Both the position numbers and the translations under genes were made by a program. A model generated the notes under the pieces. The model was not told the DNA's origin. It made no database searches and saw only the letters and a list, made by a program, of their open reading frames with translations. This document shows positions 62,677 to 64,000 of a stretch of 64,000 nucleotides of DNA, piece by piece. Source of the stretch: Verrucomicrobiales bacterium (lineage in GTDB: Bacteria; Verrucomicrobiota; Verrucomicrobiia; Verrucomicrobiales; DEV007); assembly GCA_002698785.1 (NCBI GenBank), contig PAAG01000046.1:124001-188000 (forward strand). Reading direction: 5' to 3'. Within the stretch, counting starts at the first letter, position 1. Each line of letters opens with the position of its first letter.

Positions 62677-63027
62677 CTAGCTAGCCTTCGCAATCCGCCA
62701 CTCCCTGATACATCCCAAGACGCCAAATCCAAAGGCAACCAACAAGCAGAGTATCCACCTCTCATTTCTCCGATAGCTCGGAATTCCTGCCTGCTCAAAG
62801 AATCCCAGCAAGTTCCGTTTCAGATCCTGCTCGCTCTTAGCAGGATGAAAAAGATCGTCGTTCACGACCACAATATGCCAGCTATCTGGTGCACGGCTCA
62901 TCCGCATCGCCGTGACCTCCTCAACGGTAGTCGCAATCGTCACCGTATTTAAGAAAACCAGAACCAGCAGCAAGCCTACTGTAACGGCAAGATAGAAAAC
63001 CTTCATCATCTGCCAGAAGGCTATCAA
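62677..63027 (-). CDS. Small membrane protein, two TM segments
   Basis: A 116-residue protein with TM segments near residues 9-33 and 90-105 and a polar loop of about 55 residues between them, probably periplasmic. An internal ATG at 63006 gives MKVFYLAV, which may be the true start. No family is recognised. It is convergent with the dehydrogenase gene. Confidence 0.6.
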   Translation of the reverse strand: MIAFWQMMKVFYLAVTVGLLLVLVFLNTVTIATTVEEVTAMRMSRAPDSWHIVVVNDDLFHPAKSEQDLKRNLLGFFEQAGIPSYRRNERWILCLLVAFGFGVLGCIREWRIAKAS

Positions 63028-63455
63028 CCAGCCCCATCCAAATCAATCCAGATACTCTCGACAGATCGTTGTGCATTTGTTAGAATGACACACTAAGGCA
63101 GAGGTCTTTCTCCACATATCCCAGCATCCAACCGCACCGTTCAGAGAGCCTGCCAGAATCGAGAAAACAGCCTATCCTAAATATCACCCCGCCAATGCCC
63201 AAAACGCACAGAAGCACCCGAAATGCATGTAAATGTCCGAAAGATGCACCGCAGACAAACCGAGAGTAAACAACTCACATCCAGCACCTTACAACCGCAA
63301 AAACCCTCCCCAAAAAGCCGAAATGACGAAAAACGAAAACCCCATCATTTCCCATCATTTTCGTCCCGACGAAAATTCTCCCATCGCCAAATCGCCGAGA
63401 AATCCCCTCAGCCCTTGAGAGTCGCCAGCACCTCCCAGCTTCTACCTCCTAGCTC
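63028..63455. other. Intergenic region with the second 38-bp repeat copy
   Basis: No protein-like frame is seen in this 428-bp stretch. It carries the 38-bp repeat at 63321-63358. GACGAAAA at 63325 and TTTTCGTC at 63358 are inverted copies and could form a hairpin around the repeat. Confidence 0.6.
63321..63358. repeat. 38-bp dispersed repeat, copy 2
   Basis: Matches 22974-23011 except for one base (AAATGACG here, AAATGATG there). GACGAAAA at 63325-63332 pairs with TTTTCGTC at 63358-63365, just past the repeat end. Confidence 0.75.
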
Positions 63456-63941
63456 CTATTCATAAAACACATGCACCGGAGTCCCGGAATCACACCAGGC
63501 AAAGAACCGCTTGGCAGCATTCCGACCGTCTACAGGCACACGGATACAACCGTGCGAGGCCGGATAATTCGGCACGTCGTAGGAGCCGTGAATGAAAATA
63601 TTGCCATTGATCTGCACGGCCCAAGGCATCGGTGCATTATCGTAAATGCTTGAGTAGTGATCGGCATTTTTCCAGGCAGCACGATAGCGACCAGTTGGAG
63701 TGCACCCGCCCTTACCTGAACTGATATTGGTCTTTAAAACGAGGCGGTTCCCTTCGTAGGCCCGTAGAACCTGCTGGGTTAGATTCACTTCCACATGTTT
63801 GCCGGGCTTTGGATTCACCGCTCGATTCGCATTTCCGCCGAACAAAGCACTGAAAAGACCGCCTCCCTGAGCCTGCACCGAAGGAGTGCAGTAAAACCCA
63901 AGACCAAGCACCAGGACCACAAGAGAAAAGAAATGCCTCAT
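63456..63941 (-). CDS. L,D-transpeptidase (YkuD family)
   Basis: Taken from ATG 63941 (MRHFFSLVVL, 161 aa), which gives a signal peptide ending near VQAQG. The YkuD domain shows VEVNLTQQVLRAYEGNRLVLKTNISSGK, CTPTGRY, and the active-site segment FIHGSYDVPNYPASHGCIRVP with His and catalytic Cys. It crosslinks peptidoglycan stem peptides or anchors proteins to the wall. Unlike the enzyme at 28048-28800, it has the canonical SHGC. Upstream, only 59 bases of non-coding sequence remain before the window edge. Confidence 0.93.
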   Translation of the reverse strand: MRHFFSLVVLVLGLGFYCTPSVQAQGGGLFSALFGGNANRAVNPKPGKHVEVNLTQQVLRAYEGNRLVLKTNISSGKGGCTPTGRYRAAWKNADHYSSIYDNAPMPWAVQINGNIFIHGSYDVPNYPASHGCIRVPVDGRNAAKRFFAWCDSGTPVHVFYE

Positions 63942-64000
63942 GGTAGAACATACTGCTACCGCTTCATACAAACGCAAGCCCGAGTTTGTGTGATCGATCA

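Overview
The window looks like chromosomal DNA of a Gram-negative bacterium of the PVC group, most probably a Verrucomicrobiota. This rests on a very large secreted HEAT-repeat/cytochrome protein of the PVC haem-binding type, two secreted sulfatases plus a formylglycine-generating-enzyme-like fragment, a secreted PQQ-repeat protein opening with DWPMWRGPN, many small secreted proteins of unknown function, and outer-membrane functions (periplasmic glucans, heptose activation, beta-barrels). No rRNA, CRISPR array or prophage is seen. One tRNA-Ser(GGA) and one insertion sequence are present.

Layout. 1-6.3 kb: housekeeping and small secreted proteins (FGE-like C-terminus, ApbE, DUF3124, the nusB-ftsY pair, an LsrF-type thiolase). 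6.3-7.0 kb: a sulfotransferase. 7.0-11.8 kb: a three-gene minus-strand signalling cluster consisting of a receiver/PilZ-like/PhcB-type methyltransferase fusion, a six-TM sensor kinase and a receiver fused to a degenerate kinase. It resembles the Ralstonia Phc quorum-sensing system, and it is the best candidate here for a new system. 12.1-23 kb: sulfatases, a DUF1028 protein, a leucine-rich-repeat protein, a GH32/GH43-like glycosidase, a PlsC-like acyltransferase and a hexose-6-phosphate mutarotase. 23-28.8 kb: the giant PVC cytochrome protein, a beta-barrel protein, a polysaccharide deacetylase and an L,D-transpeptidase. 29.1-34.1 kb: two paralogous sensor kinases in tandem followed by an Rcp1-type response regulator.

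34.4-41.7 kb: a metal-uptake regulon. A DtxR/MntR repressor is divergent from a substrate-binding lipoprotein, an outer-membrane barrel, an ATPase, two ABC-3 permeases (the first fused to a second DtxR-like module) and a di-haem oxidoreductase. A perfect inverted repeat lies between the divergent genes. 41.7-46.4 kb: secreted proteins and a flavin reductase. 46.5-50.8 kb: opgG, an unknown membrane protein and opgH for osmoregulated periplasmic glucans. 50.8-57.1 kb: an HldE-type nucleotidyltransferase and a run of secreted proteins, including a cytochrome c and a DUF3500 protein. 57.3-64 kb: class I fumarase, an IS1182-family element with an in-frame stop, a zinc alcohol dehydrogenase and a second L,D-transpeptidase.

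Intergenic DNA carries several dispersed repeats: a four-unit heptanucleotide repeat found three times upstream of genes, a 38-bp repeat found twice 40 kb apart, and a GTAGGTGC repeat family into which the IS has inserted, leaving a probable TAAG target duplication. Functions come from motif and family recognition by eye; no database search or alignment was run.
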